A stretch of 64,000 nucleotides of DNA from CALMKX01 sp036274895 (GTDB taxonomy: Bacteria > Acidobacteriota > Thermoanaerobaculia > Multivoradales > SZUA-115): assembly GCA_036274895.1 (NCBI GenBank), contig DASUEU010000058.1:124001-188000 (forward strand), given 5' to 3'. The first letter of the stretch is position 1; each line of letters opens with the position of its first letter. The notes beneath the pieces were generated by a model. That model saw only the letters and a list, made by a program, of their open reading frames with translations, ran no database searches and had not been told where the DNA came from. Positions 24,086-34,807 of this stretch are shown here, piece after piece. The position numbers were made by a program, and so were the translations under genes.

Positions 24086-25752
24086 GCGCTCTCCCCGCTG
24101 GCGCCGACCGGACCCGCCAGAGGCAGGCGGACCTCGGCCACGGTGCCCCGGCCCGGCGCGCTGTCGAGGTGGAGGGAACCACCGAGGTGCCAGGCCAGGG
24201 AACGGCAGATCGACAGCCCCAGCCCGCGACCTCCCGGCTTGGTCGAGAAGAACGGCTCCTGCACCTTGGCCAGCACCTCGGGGGCGATGCCCGGCCCGTC
24301 GTCGGCCACCAGCAGGGCGACGCCGTAGCCGTCGATCGGCGCCGTGGCCAGCGAGATCCGCCCCGGCCGGCTCTCGAAGGACTCGATGGCGTTGGTCACC
24401 AGGTTCCAGAGGATGCGCTCGAGATGGCTGCGGGAGGAGCGCACCACCGGCACCGTCTCGGCCAGGGCCAGCTCGAGGGCGATCGGCCGGGCTCCCACCT
24501 GGGCCTCGAGCAGGGGCAGCACCTCGGAGACCAGCTGGTTGACGTCGACCGGCCCCGCTCCCACCCGCCGCGAGGCCATGCGCAGCATGTTGGAGAAGAT
24601 CCGCCGGGCCAGGGTGGCCTTGTCGAGGACGCCGGCGAGGTCCTCGGCCAGGCGGGTGGGCTCGGCGACGCCGGCCTGCACCTCCTCGCGCGCCTGCTCG
24701 GCCAGGAGGACGATCGAGGCCAGGGCGCCGTTGACGTCGTGGGCCACGGCGTGGGCGAGGGTGACCAGGCCGGCCTTGAGCTCGGCCTCGACGGCGCGGT
24801 CCTCGAGCCCGAGGTTCACCCGCACGTTGCGCAGGGCCACCTCGACGGCGGGCAGGAAGCGGGCCACCACCGAGGCGTCCCGGGCGCCGAAGGCCGGTCG
24901 CCGCCAGGCAGCGATCTTGAGCAGGCCGAGCAGGCTGCCGTCCCCCCACAAGGGGGCGTAGAGGCTGGTGCGCGCCCGCGGGATGCCGGCGCCCTGGGAG
25001 TAGCGCTCGAAGGGGGCGAGCACCCGCTCCAGGGCCTCGCCCTCGGCGGCGGCGGGTTGTACCACCAGCTCGGTGGCGGCGGCGAGGGTCTGGACCAGCT
25101 CCTCAGTCACCGGCACCTCGTGGCCGATGAAGGCGCTCTTGCTCTTGGTCCAGGCCACCTTCTCGGCGTCGAGGCGCAGCGTGCCGGCCTGGCTGTCGAA
25201 GGTGAAGAGGGCGGCCGAGTGGTCGTAGTGCACCAGCTGCTCGAGCCCGTCGAGGATCTGATAGGCGAGGTCCCGGGGCCGCAGCTGGCCGACGATCTTC
25301 TCGCGGATGCGGTCGAGCACCCGCGAGGCCTGCTCCTCCTCGCGCCGCTCGAGGTCGGCCCCGAGCACCGGCACCAGCCGGTTGAGCACCCGCCCCTGGC
25401 CAAGCTGGAACTCCCCCTCGGCCCGGGCCACGGCGAGCACGCCGACCCGCTCCCCGGCCACCCGCAGGGGCGACAGCAGCACGCTGCGGGGCACCACGGG
25501 CCGCTCCTCGGCGGCGAAGGCGGCGAGCAAGTCGAGATCGGCCAGCTCACTGCGCCCCACGCTGGCCAGCCGGGCGGGCGAGCCGTCCTCACCCCGGCGA
25601 TGCCAGAGGAAGGCGGCGTCGGCCCCCAGGTAGCCGGCGCACGACTCCAGGAAGAAGTGGATCGCCTTCTCGGCCGTCGCCAGCCGGCGCAGGTCGCTCT
25701 CGACGACGCGTTGGAAGACCGAGGGCTTGAGCGTCAGAAGCTCGTTCATCAT
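24082..25752 (-). CDS. Soluble sensor histidine kinase with GAF domains
   Basis: About 556 residues with no membrane segment. The N-terminal half carries two GAF-like sensor regions. The kinase core follows: H-box LVTLAHAVAHDVNGALASI, N-box ILWNLVTNAIESF, G1 DDGPGIAPE, F-box PFFSTK and G2 GRGLGLSI. The start is one of two adjacent ATGs (25752 or 25749). An upstream open frame exists but would run through the speA promoter, so I reject it. It is coupled by TTGA overlap to the PP2C response regulator. The signal is unknown; a cytosolic cue is likely. Confidence 0.9.
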   Translation of the reverse strand: MMNELLTLKPSVFQRVVESDLRRLATAEKAIHFFLESCAGYLGADAAFLWHRRGEDGSPARLASVGRSELADLDLLAAFAAEERPVVPRSVLLSPLRVAGERVGVLAVARAEGEFQLGQGRVLNRLVPVLGADLERREEEQASRVLDRIREKIVGQLRPRDLAYQILDGLEQLVHYDHSAALFTFDSQAGTLRLDAEKVAWTKSKSAFIGHEVPVTEELVQTLAAATELVVQPAAAEGEALERVLAPFERYSQGAGIPRARTSLYAPLWGDGSLLGLLKIAAWRRPAFGARDASVVARFLPAVEVALRNVRVNLGLEDRAVEAELKAGLVTLAHAVAHDVNGALASIVLLAEQAREEVQAGVAEPTRLAEDLAGVLDKATLARRIFSNMLRMASRRVGAGPVDVNQLVSEVLPLLEAQVGARPIALELALAETVPVVRSSRSHLERILWNLVTNAIESFESRPGRISLATAPIDGYGVALLVADDGPGIAPEVLAKVQEPFFSTKPGGRGLGLSICRSLAWHLGGSLHLDSAPGRGTVAEVRLPLAGPVGASGESA

Positions 25753-25808
25753 CAAAGAGGAAGGGTGCTCCGGAGGCGAGATTGTACCCCCTCGACTACG
25801 CGGCGAAG

Positions 25809-25836
25809 CTGGATTCCCGCTTTCGCGGGAATGACG
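25809..25836. repeat. Short hairpin repeat (ATTCCCGC family)
   Basis: ATTCCCGC and GCGGGAAT form 8-bp perfect arms around TTTC, within GGATTCCCGCTTTCGCGGGA. This is a palindrome type found in many bacterial genomes. Here it lies between the divergent histidine kinase and speA genes. Confidence 0.6.
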
Positions 25837-25905
25837 CAAGAGGAATGGCAACTCCGCCGCCTCTTGGTGGTACATTTCGCGGCTTGTTCGGGAGGATCTG
25901 GCAGG

Positions 25906-27821
<1,916 letters not shown>

Positions 27822-27822
<1 letters not shown>

Positions 27823-27837
27823 GGGCGCGATCGCCCC
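27822..27837. repeat. TAGGGGC-type small hairpin at speA stop codon
   Basis: GGGGCG and CGCCCC arms surround CGAT; the first bases TAG are the speA stop codon. The same TAGGGGC pattern occurs at the stop codons at 46566 and 48818. Confidence 0.45.
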
Positions 27838-27840
27838 CGG

Positions 27841-27868
27841 GTCGCGGGGGACCTCGGTCCCTCGCGAC
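27841..27868. terminator. Bidirectional hairpin between convergent speA and aldehyde dehydrogenase
   Basis: GTCGCG and CGCGAC, extended by GGGAC/GTCCC with one wobble pair, form a stem of about 12 bp with a 4-nt loop. It lies midway between the speA stop (27822) and the aldehyde dehydrogenase stop (27875), a natural place for a shared terminator. Confidence 0.6.
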
Positions 27869-27874
27869 GGCCGC

Positions 27875-29446
27875 CTACCCGCCGAAGCCGTTGACCGTCC
27901 GGCTCTGCTCGCGCAGGAACTTGAGCAGGTAGTCCGGCCCCAGGGCCGCGGGGCCGGTGCCGCCGCTGGCCTTCCAGCCGCCGAAGGGGTTGATGCCCGG
28001 CCAGGCGCCGGTGGTGGCGCCGCTCCTGCGGTTGACGTAGAGCACGCCGGCCTCGATGCCTTCGAGGAAGCGGGCCAGCTCCCCCTCGTCGCGGGAGAAG
28101 AGCCCGGCGGTCAGGCCGTAGGGCACGCGGTTGGCCTCGGCCAGGGCTTCCTCGAGGTCGGCCACCGGCTGGAAGAGCAGGATGGGCAGGAACATCTCCT
28201 GGCTGAAGAAGGGATGGTGCGGGTCCGGCAGGCGGGCCACGGTGGGCTCGACGAAGTGGCCGCGGGCCAGCTCTCCATCGCTACGCACCTCGCCGCCGGC
28301 GAGGATCTCCCCGCCGGCCTCGCGGATCCCCATCACGATGCGCCGGTACTTCTGGACCGAGGTCCCCTGGGTCAGGGGACCCAGGAAGGGATCCCCGCTC
28401 ACCGGGTTGCCCAGGGTGAGGCCCCGGGTGCGCTCGAGCAGCAAGGCCAGGAAGGGCTCGACCACGGCGTTCTCGACGTAGACCCGCGAGCAGGCGCTGC
28501 ACTTCTGGCCCGAGAAGCCGAAAGCCGAGCGGGCCACGGCCTCGGCGGCGGCTTCGAGGTCCGCCGTGGCGGTGACGATGGTCGGGTTCTTGCCCCCCAT
28601 CTCGACGACCACCGGCCGCGGCCATTCGCCCGCGGCCTCGCGCAGGAGCTTCATGCCCACCGCCGAGGAGCCGGTGAAGGCGAAGCCGGCGACGCCCGGG
28701 TCCGCCACCAGGGCCTCCCCCACCCCGGCGCCGCCGTGCACCAGGTGCAGCACTTCCCGCGGCACGCCCGCCTCCCACAGGGCCTCACAGAGCAGCTCGC
28801 CGGAGATCGGCGCGTCCAGGGCCGGCTTCGCCACCACGGTGTTACCGGTCACCAGGGCGGCGCCGATCATGCCGGCGGCCAGGGCCGAGGGGAAGTTGAA
28901 GGGAGAGATCACGGCGAAGACGCCATAGGGCAGCAGCACGCTCTCCGTGGCCTCGGCGGGGGCCATGCGGGCCATCGCCCGCCGGTAGCCCCCGTTGGCC
29001 TCCAGGCGTTCGGCGTAGTAGCGCAACAGGTCGGCAGACTCCTCCACCTCGGCCATGGCCTCGAGGCGAGTCTTGCCCACCTCGTGGACCATCCAGGCCG
29101 CCAGCTCGAAGTTGCGGGCGCCGATCTCCTCGGCCGCCCGGCGCAGGATCGCCGCCCGCTCCCGCCAGGGCTTCGCCCGCCAGGCCGGGAAGGCTGCCCG
29201 GGCCACGGCCACGGCGCGCCCCACTTCGGCGGGCGAGGCGGTCTGCACCACCGCCAGCAGCAGGCGGGTGTCGATCGGCGAACGCACGGAGACCAGATCC
29301 CCCTCGCGCGCGTCGTCCCCCGCCACCGAGCCGGCCAGGCGGCGGCCGAAGCCCACGGCCACCGCGGCCAGCTCGCGGTCGAAGCGGCTGCGAAACTCGG
29401 GGTCGGCGGCGACGGCGGTGTAGGTGATCTTGCGCGCGCTGTTCAT
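27875..29446 (-). CDS. Aldehyde dehydrogenase, probably glutamate-semialdehyde (P5C) dehydrogenase
   Basis: NAD-dependent enzyme of 523 residues. The catalytic Cys lies in FGFSGQKCSACSRVYV, the spacing typical of 1-pyrroline-5-carboxylate dehydrogenases (RocA/PruA). The FTGSSAVG nucleotide loop and the VVEMGGKNP glutamate are also present. It is the last gene of a four-gene operon and overlaps the aminotransferase by ATGA. The expected reaction, glutamate semialdehyde to glutamate, would complete ornithine breakdown begun by arginase and an aminotransferase. A related semialdehyde substrate is possible. Confidence 0.88.
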   Translation of the reverse strand: MNSARKITYTAVAADPEFRSRFDRELAAVAVGFGRRLAGSVAGDDAREGDLVSVRSPIDTRLLLAVVQTASPAEVGRAVAVARAAFPAWRAKPWRERAAILRRAAEEIGARNFELAAWMVHEVGKTRLEAMAEVEESADLLRYYAERLEANGGYRRAMARMAPAEATESVLLPYGVFAVISPFNFPSALAAGMIGAALVTGNTVVAKPALDAPISGELLCEALWEAGVPREVLHLVHGGAGVGEALVADPGVAGFAFTGSSAVGMKLLREAAGEWPRPVVVEMGGKNPTIVTATADLEAAAEAVARSAFGFSGQKCSACSRVYVENAVVEPFLALLLERTRGLTLGNPVSGDPFLGPLTQGTSVQKYRRIVMGIREAGGEILAGGEVRSDGELARGHFVEPTVARLPDPHHPFFSQEMFLPILLFQPVADLEEALAEANRVPYGLTAGLFSRDEGELARFLEGIEAGVLYVNRRSGATTGAWPGINPFGGWKASGGTGPAALGPDYLLKFLREQSRTVNGFGG

Positions 29447-30768
29447 GAGTCCTCCCAGGCGATCTCGGAAAGGGTCAGCTCGAGGCGCCGGCCGATCTCT
29501 TGGATCTCCGCCGGCTCGATGTCGAGGGGGGGCGCCACCAGCACCAGGTCCCCTCGCTCGCCGTCCACGTGGCCGGTGTTGCTCCACAGGATCAGGCCGT
29601 TGGCGAAGGCCTGCTCCACCACCCGCTCGGTCACCCGCCGGCTGCGGGGGAAGGGCTCCCCGGTGGCGCGGTCGGCGACGAATTCCAGGGCCGCCAGCAT
29701 CCCGCGGCCCCGCACCTGTCCCACGCGCGGGTGGGCCGCCACCCCTTCGAGGGCCGCGAAGAGCTGGGCCTCGAGGGCCGCCGCCCGCTCCACCAGCCGC
29801 TCGCCCTTCAGGCGGCGCACGGTGGCGAGGCCGGCGGCGCAGAGGGCCGGGTGGTGAGAGTAGGTCTGGGCATGGTTGAAGGCGCCGCTGCCCGCGGCCA
29901 GGGCTTCGACGATGCCCCGCCGGACTACCAGGGCCGAGAGGGGCACGGCACCGGCGTTCAAGCCCTTGCCCAGCACCACCACGTCGGGCACCAGGTCGAA
30001 GTGCTCGGCGGCCAGCCAGCGGCCGGTGCGGCCCATGCCGCAGAGCACCTCGTCGGCGATCAACAGCACGTCGTGGCGGCGGCAGACCTCCGCCACCCGC
30101 GGCCAGTAGCCCGGGGGCGGCACTACAGCGCCGCCGGCGGCGCCGCCGATCGGCTCAGCCACGAAGGCGGCCACGGTCTCAGGCCCCTGGCGCAGGATCT
30201 CCGCCTCCAGGGCCTCGCCGGTCGTGCCGGGGCCGGCAGCATCGCGGTAGGGGTCGGGCGCCGGGATGCGCGGGAAGGGCAGCAGCAGGGGACCGTAGAT
30301 CCGCCGGTAGTGCTCCCGGCCGGAGAGGGCCAGGGCCGCCAGGGTGTTGCCGTGGTAGGAAGGCACCCGCGAGATGACCTTCCACTTCTCCGGCCGCCCG
30401 GCCTCCAGCCAGAACTGCCGGGCGAGCTTGACGGCCGCTTCGATCGCCTCCGAGCCGCTCGAAAGGAAGTAGGCGAAGTCGAGGTCCCCCGGCATCACGG
30501 CGCACAGCTCGGCGGAGAGCTCCTCCACCGCCCGATGGGTGAACTGGGTGCCGTTGACGTAGCCCAGGGTGCGGATCTCCGCCGCCACGGCCTCGGCCAA
30601 GTCCCCGAGGTCGTGGCCGAGGTTGGCGACGGCGGCCCCACCCGAGGCGTCGAGGTAGCGGCGACCCTCCTCGTCGACGATCCAGGCTCCTTCTGCCCGC
30701 ACCGCCAGCGGGTAGGCGCGGTCCAGGCGGCGATAGAAGACGTGACCTTCGGGGAAGCGATGAGCCAT
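29443..30768 (-). CDS. Class III PLP-dependent aminotransferase
   Basis: A 441-residue omega-aminotransferase. Landmarks are YFLSSGSEAIEAAVKLARQ, PSYHGNT, the aspartate stretch DVLLIADEVLCGMGRTGRW and the PLP lysine in VVLGKGLNAGAVPL. The HAQTYSHHPA loop resembles diverse amine:pyruvate or BioA-like enzymes, so the substrate is not fixed by sequence. Context suggests ornithine or another diamine: it sits between a YfcC-type carrier (1-bp TGATG overlap) and a P5C-type aldehyde dehydrogenase (ATGA overlap). The ATG at 30768 fits the family's N-terminus. Confidence 0.9.
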   Translation of the reverse strand: MAHRFPEGHVFYRRLDRAYPLAVRAEGAWIVDEEGRRYLDASGGAAVANLGHDLGDLAEAVAAEIRTLGYVNGTQFTHRAVEELSAELCAVMPGDLDFAYFLSSGSEAIEAAVKLARQFWLEAGRPEKWKVISRVPSYHGNTLAALALSGREHYRRIYGPLLLPFPRIPAPDPYRDAAGPGTTGEALEAEILRQGPETVAAFVAEPIGGAAGGAVVPPPGYWPRVAEVCRRHDVLLIADEVLCGMGRTGRWLAAEHFDLVPDVVVLGKGLNAGAVPLSALVVRRGIVEALAAGSGAFNHAQTYSHHPALCAAGLATVRRLKGERLVERAAALEAQLFAALEGVAAHPRVGQVRGRGMLAALEFVADRATGEPFPRSRRVTERVVEQAFANGLILWSNTGHVDGERGDLVLVAPPLDIEPAEIQEIGRRLELTLSEIAWEDS

Positions 30769-32111
30769 CAGAACGGTCCCCAGCGCAGGGCGTGGGCGAT
30801 CAGCAAAAAGACCAGCCCGACGAGGAGCCAGATCACCTGCAAAGGCCAGAGGAAGCGCACCCAGCGCGTCCATGGCACGCCGATCAGGGCCAGTCCGGCC
30901 ATGAAGTAGCCCTGGGTGGGGGTGAAGATGTTGGAGAAGCCGTCCCCGAACTGGTAGGCCAGCACGCTGGTCTGGCGGGTGACGCCGACCAGGTCGCCCA
31001 GGGGCACCAGGATAGGCAAGGAAAGGGCGGCCTGGCCGCTGCCCGAGGGCACCAGGTAGGACAGCCCGACCTGCACGGCGTAAATGCCGGCCACGCTCAC
31101 TCCCTGGGGCAGCCCGGCCACGGCCCCGGCCATGGCGTGGAGGATGCTGTCCGTGACCTGGGCGCCGTCGAAGATCACCAGCACGCCGCGGGCGAGGCCC
31201 ACCACCAGGGCGGCCGAGGTGAGGCCGGCGGCGCCGGAGAGGAAGCTCTCGGCCGTGGCGTCGGCGGTGAGGCCACCCAGGGGCCCGGCCACGGCCGCCA
31301 CCAGCACGAAGAGCCCGGAGAGCTCGGTCAGTCCCCAACCCCAGGACAGGGAGCCCACGGCCACCAGCACCAGGGCGAGGCCGAAGGCCCCGAGCACGGC
31401 GCCGTGGCGCCAGCGGATGCGGCGCGCGGCGGCAGCCGCCTCCTGCGGCACGGCCGGCAGCCGATGACGGCGGGCCCAGCGGGCGACGTAGGCAATCGAC
31501 ACCGCCGTCAGAACGGCCCAGACGATCAGCCGGAAGCCCAACCCCGAGTAGAGGGGCAGGCCGGCGATGGCCTGGCCCACGCCCACCGTGAAGGGGTTGA
31601 AGAAGGCCCCGGCGAAGCCCGCCCCGGCCCCCACCAGGGCGATCGCCCCGCCGACGATCTCGTCGTAGCCCAGGCGGCGGGCGAGGATCACCAGGCCGGG
31701 CAGGAAGGGCAGGGTCTCCTCGGCGATGCCCAGGGTGGCGCCGCCGAGCGAGAACAGCAGCATCAGCGAGGGGATCACCAGCGCATCGCGACGGCCGGCG
31801 GCGCGCACGATGGCGTCGATGCCCGCTTCGAGGGCGCCGGTCGCCTGCAGCACGCCGAAGGCGCCACCGATCAGGAAAATGTAGAAGACGATCGAGGCGG
31901 TGGCCACCAAACCACGCGGGAAGGCGAAGGCCACCTCTTTCAAGCCCGCGGGCCGGGCGGGAACCTCGCTGTAGGAGGTCGGGTCCACCAGCTGCCGGCC
32001 CTCGACCTCGTGGCGCTGGTAGCGGCCGGCGGGCAGGAACCAGGTGAGGATGGCCGCCACCAGGGTCAAGCCCAGCAGCAGCACGAAGGTGTGGGGCAAG
32101 CGCAGCTTCAA
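30768..32111 (-). CDS. YfcC/DcuC-superfamily carrier
   Basis: Inner-membrane carrier of 447 residues with about 12 predicted membrane segments. The sequences GAGAGFAGAFFNPFTVGVGQAIAG and YLVPSGSGQAALSLPILVPLGD are family landmarks of YfcC, related to C4-dicarboxylate and arginine/ornithine carriers. The start is TTG at 32111, overlapping the M20 stop as TTGA; no ATG gives a plausible first helix (KLRLPHTFVLLLGLTLVAAI). In this operon it probably moves the amino acid or acyl-amino acid used by the neighbouring enzymes. Confidence 0.87.
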   Translation of the reverse strand: MKLRLPHTFVLLLGLTLVAAILTWFLPAGRYQRHEVEGRQLVDPTSYSEVPARPAGLKEVAFAFPRGLVATASIVFYIFLIGGAFGVLQATGALEAGIDAIVRAAGRRDALVIPSLMLLFSLGGATLGIAEETLPFLPGLVILARRLGYDEIVGGAIALVGAGAGFAGAFFNPFTVGVGQAIAGLPLYSGLGFRLIVWAVLTAVSIAYVARWARRHRLPAVPQEAAAAARRIRWRHGAVLGAFGLALVLVAVGSLSWGWGLTELSGLFVLVAAVAGPLGGLTADATAESFLSGAAGLTSAALVVGLARGVLVIFDGAQVTDSILHAMAGAVAGLPQGVSVAGIYAVQVGLSYLVPSGSGQAALSLPILVPLGDLVGVTRQTSVLAYQFGDGFSNIFTPTQGYFMAGLALIGVPWTRWVRFLWPLQVIWLLVGLVFLLIAHALRWGPF

Positions 32112-33319
32112 GCAGGCTCCCCGGCGCAGAAGTCGAGGGCCAGGGCGGCGTAAAGGAGCGCAGCCTCCACCAGCTCGGCGACCGGCACGGACTCCCGCGG
32201 CGAGTGGGCGAGGGAGAGGTCCCCCGGCCCCAGGATCAGGCTCGGGATGCCCCCGAAGTTGGCCAGCAGGGCGCCGTCCGTCCAGGCCGGGAAGGCGGTG
32301 AACTCCCCGGCCTCGCCACACACCTGCTGGCGGGCCCGCGCCGCGGCCGAGGCGAGGGGGTGGTCCGGAGCGGTCTCGAGGGGGCCGTGGTCGAGGGTCG
32401 CCATGCCCCCCGGCACCCGGCGCAGGCGGGTGGTGAGGCCGGGCAAGCCCCGCTCGACCTCGGCGAGCAGCTCGAGCAGCTCGGCGGTGACGCTTCCGAA
32501 GCTCTCCCCCGGCACCAGGCGGCGATCGAGGGTGACCACGGCGGTGGCCGCCACGGTCGAGGGCTGGTCCCCGCCGTGGAGGGTGCCGAAGTTGAGGGTG
32601 GGGGCCCCCAGCAGGGGATGGCGGCGCGCGGCGAGGCGGGGGGCCAGACGCTCCTCCACCAGGGTGATGAAGCGGGCAGCGGCAGAGAGGGCGTTGATCC
32701 CCTCCTCGGGCCGGCCGCCGTGGGCCGCGCGGCCCTCGAAGCGCACCGACAGCCACTCCAGCCCCTTGTGGCCGAGGGCCACCCGGTTCGCAGAGGGCTC
32801 GCCGACCACGGCGCCGTCGGCCGCGAAGCCGGAGGCCACCAGCCGCTCGGCCCCCAGGCTCTCCATCTCTTCGTCGATCACGGCCGCGAAGGTGACCGAG
32901 CCCGCCGGCAGCTCCCGGGCGAGGGCCACCAGGGCCACGGCCATGGCGGCCAAGGCCCCCTTCATGTCGACGGCGCCCCGGCCCTGGAGGCGGCCGTCGA
33001 CCACCTCGCCGGAGAAGCCCACACCCGCATCGCTTTCGTTCAAGGGCACGGTGTCGGTGTGGCCGCAGAGCAGGAGGTGGCGGCCCGGCCGCGGCGCCTT
33101 GAGGGTGCAGAGCAGATTGGGTCGACCGGGGGCGACCTCGTCCAGCTCGACGGCGAGGCCCTGCTCGCGCAGGAAGCGCGCCAGGGCCAGGGCTACCGCT
33201 TCCTCCTGCCGGGGCAGCCCCGGATGGCTGGGCCGGCACACCAGCTCGGCAGCGAGCTCGGCCACGCCGAGCCGGGCGATCTCGGCGGAGATCCGAGTGA
33301 AGGGGTCGTCGGGGGTCAT
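32108..33319 (-). CDS. M20 metallopeptidase, ArgE/DapE-like deacylase
   Basis: Zinc hydrolase of about 403 residues. Metal-binding motifs are LLLCGHTDTVP, GRGAVDMKG and VIDEEMESLGAERL, and the dimerisation domain is ALGHKGLEWLSVRFEGRAAHGG. Its closest activities are deacylation of N-acetyl-ornithine, succinyl-diaminopimelate or similar. The ATG at 33319 is preferred, but 33343 is possible. First of four overlapping genes (deacylase, carrier, aminotransferase, aldehyde dehydrogenase), which as a set could degrade an acylated diamino acid. It is divergent from the APC permease. Confidence 0.9.
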   Translation of the reverse strand: MTPDDPFTRISAEIARLGVAELAAELVCRPSHPGLPRQEEAVALALARFLREQGLAVELDEVAPGRPNLLCTLKAPRPGRHLLLCGHTDTVPLNESDAGVGFSGEVVDGRLQGRGAVDMKGALAAMAVALVALARELPAGSVTFAAVIDEEMESLGAERLVASGFAADGAVVGEPSANRVALGHKGLEWLSVRFEGRAAHGGRPEEGINALSAAARFITLVEERLAPRLAARRHPLLGAPTLNFGTLHGGDQPSTVAATAVVTLDRRLVPGESFGSVTAELLELLAEVERGLPGLTTRLRRVPGGMATLDHGPLETAPDHPLASAAARARQQVCGEAGEFTAFPAWTDGALLANFGGIPSLILGPGDLSLAHSPRESVPVAELVEAALLYAALALDFCAGEPA

Positions 33320-33370
33320 GGACGACAGGGAGTCTATCCGCATGGGGTGCCGGTTCTGCCCTCCGGTTTG

Positions 33371-33395
33371 TAGGGGCCGACCCACGTGTCGGCCC
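33371..33395. repeat. TAGGGGC-type hairpin between divergent promoters
   Basis: GGGCCGAC (33374-33381) and GTCGGCCC (33388-33395) pair around a 6-nt loop, within TAGGGGCCGACCCACGTGTC. It lies in the 105-bp divergent region of the M20 deacylase and the APC permease. Confidence 0.55.
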
Positions 33396-33424
33396 TCCCG
33401 GCCCCGGGATAGGATGCGGCTCCC

Positions 33425-34807
33425 ATGAACCCACCCCCATCCGCTCCGCGGGTCGAGCTGGTCCGAGGTCTGTCCACCTGGGACGGTGTGTCGCTCACCG
33501 TCGGCGCCATGGTGGGCACCGGCATCTTCCTCACCTCGAGCGACATCGCCCGCGGCCTGCCCCACGGCGGACTGTTGCTGCTGGTGTGGCTGGCCGGGGG
33601 CCTGCTGTCGGTGGCCGGGGCCCTGACCTACGCCGAGCTGGGGGCGGCCTTCCCCCGCGCCGGCGGCATCTACCACTTCCTGAAGGAGGCCTACGGCCCC
33701 CTCGCCGGCTTCCTCTACGGCTGGGGCGCCTTCCTGGCCATCATGTCCGGGGGCATCGCGGCCATCGCCGTGGGCTTCGGTGAGTACCTCGGGGCCTTCC
33801 TGCCCTTCTTTTCGACCGGTCACGTCTTCGCCACGCACAGCATCGGCTCCTGGACCTGGACCCTCACCGGCGGCCAGCTGGCCGGGGCGTTGGCCATCCT
33901 CGCCCTGACCACCATCAACCATTTCGGCCTCAAGGGCGGCGCCCTGGTCCAGAACCTCCTCACCATCGCCAAGATCGGCGCCCTGGCCGCCCTCGGCCTG
34001 ATCGGCTTCCTGGTTCCTGCCCACGCCCCGAGCGGGCTGGCCGCACCCCTGCCGGCCGTCGAGGGGGGCCTGCTCGCGGCCTTCGGGGTGGGCATGATCG
34101 CCGCCCTGTGGACCTATGACGGCTGGTACGGCCTGGCCTTCTCGGCCGGTGAGATGCGCACCCCGGAGCGCTCGCTGCCCTGGGGCCTGATCGGCGGCAC
34201 CGCCCTGGTGACCCTGCTCTACGTCCTGGTCAACGTGGTCTACCTGCGCGCCATCCCGGTGGCCGAGATGGGCGGCACCGAGCGCATCGGCGAGGCCGCG
34301 GCCGGCGTGCTCTTCGGGCCGGCCGGGGCGCGGTGGATCTCGGCGGCGGTGCTGGTGTCGACCTTCGGCTGCCTGGCCGCGACCATCCTCTACAGCTCGC
34401 GGATCTACCAGCCGATGGCGGCGGACGGCCTGTTCTTCCGCGGCCTCGCCGAGGTCAACCCCCGGTGGCGCATCCCTGCCCGCTCGCTGTGGGCCCAGAG
34501 CCTGTGGGCCGTGCTGCTCACCCTCTCCGGCACCTACCAGCAGCTCTACACCTGGGTGACCTTCGTCGCCCTGATCTTCCACGTGGCCACCGGCGCCGCC
34601 CTCTTCGTGCTGCGCCGCAAGCAGCCCGACCTGCCCCGGCCGTATCGCGTCTGGGGCTATCCCGTGGTGCCTCTGCTGTTCCTGGGCGCCTCCGGGCTGC
34701 TAGTGGTCAACACCCTCTTCGAGCAGCCGGTCGAGGCCCTGCTCGGTCTCTTGCTGGTGGCCCTGGGTCTGCCGGCTTTCGCATTCTGGAAGGGGAAGAA
34801 GGCGTGA
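33425..34807 (+). CDS. APC-superfamily amino acid permease
   Basis: Inner-membrane permease of 460 residues with 12 predicted membrane segments. The unwound first helix carries the LAT/APC signature GAMVGTGIFLTSS, and helix 2-3 includes AGALTYAELGAAFPRAGGIYHFLKEAYG. The substrate is an amino acid, not further defined. A -10-like TAGGAT lies 9 nt upstream of the ATG, so the leader would be very short. It overlaps the following aminotransferase by GTGA, suggesting joint uptake and transamination of one amino acid. Confidence 0.92.
   Translation: MNPPPSAPRVELVRGLSTWDGVSLTVGAMVGTGIFLTSSDIARGLPHGGLLLLVWLAGGLLSVAGALTYAELGAAFPRAGGIYHFLKEAYGPLAGFLYGWGAFLAIMSGGIAAIAVGFGEYLGAFLPFFSTGHVFATHSIGSWTWTLTGGQLAGALAILALTTINHFGLKGGALVQNLLTIAKIGALAALGLIGFLVPAHAPSGLAAPLPAVEGGLLAAFGVGMIAALWTYDGWYGLAFSAGEMRTPERSLPWGLIGGTALVTLLYVLVNVVYLRAIPVAEMGGTERIGEAAAGVLFGPAGARWISAAVLVSTFGCLAATILYSSRIYQPMAADGLFFRGLAEVNPRWRIPARSLWAQSLWAVLLTLSGTYQQLYTWVTFVALIFHVATGAALFVLRRKQPDLPRPYRVWGYPVVPLLFLGASGLLVVNTLFEQPVEALLGLLLVALGLPAFAFWKGKKA

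Noticed and set aside
24169..25905. N-terminal extension of the speA reading frame
   Set aside because: The frame is open by chance opposite the histidine kinase. The SpeA family begins at the ATG at 25906.
32112..33440. N-terminal extension of the YfcC carrier frame
   Set aside because: It is the shadow of the M20 deacylase gene; the carrier starts with TTG at 32111.
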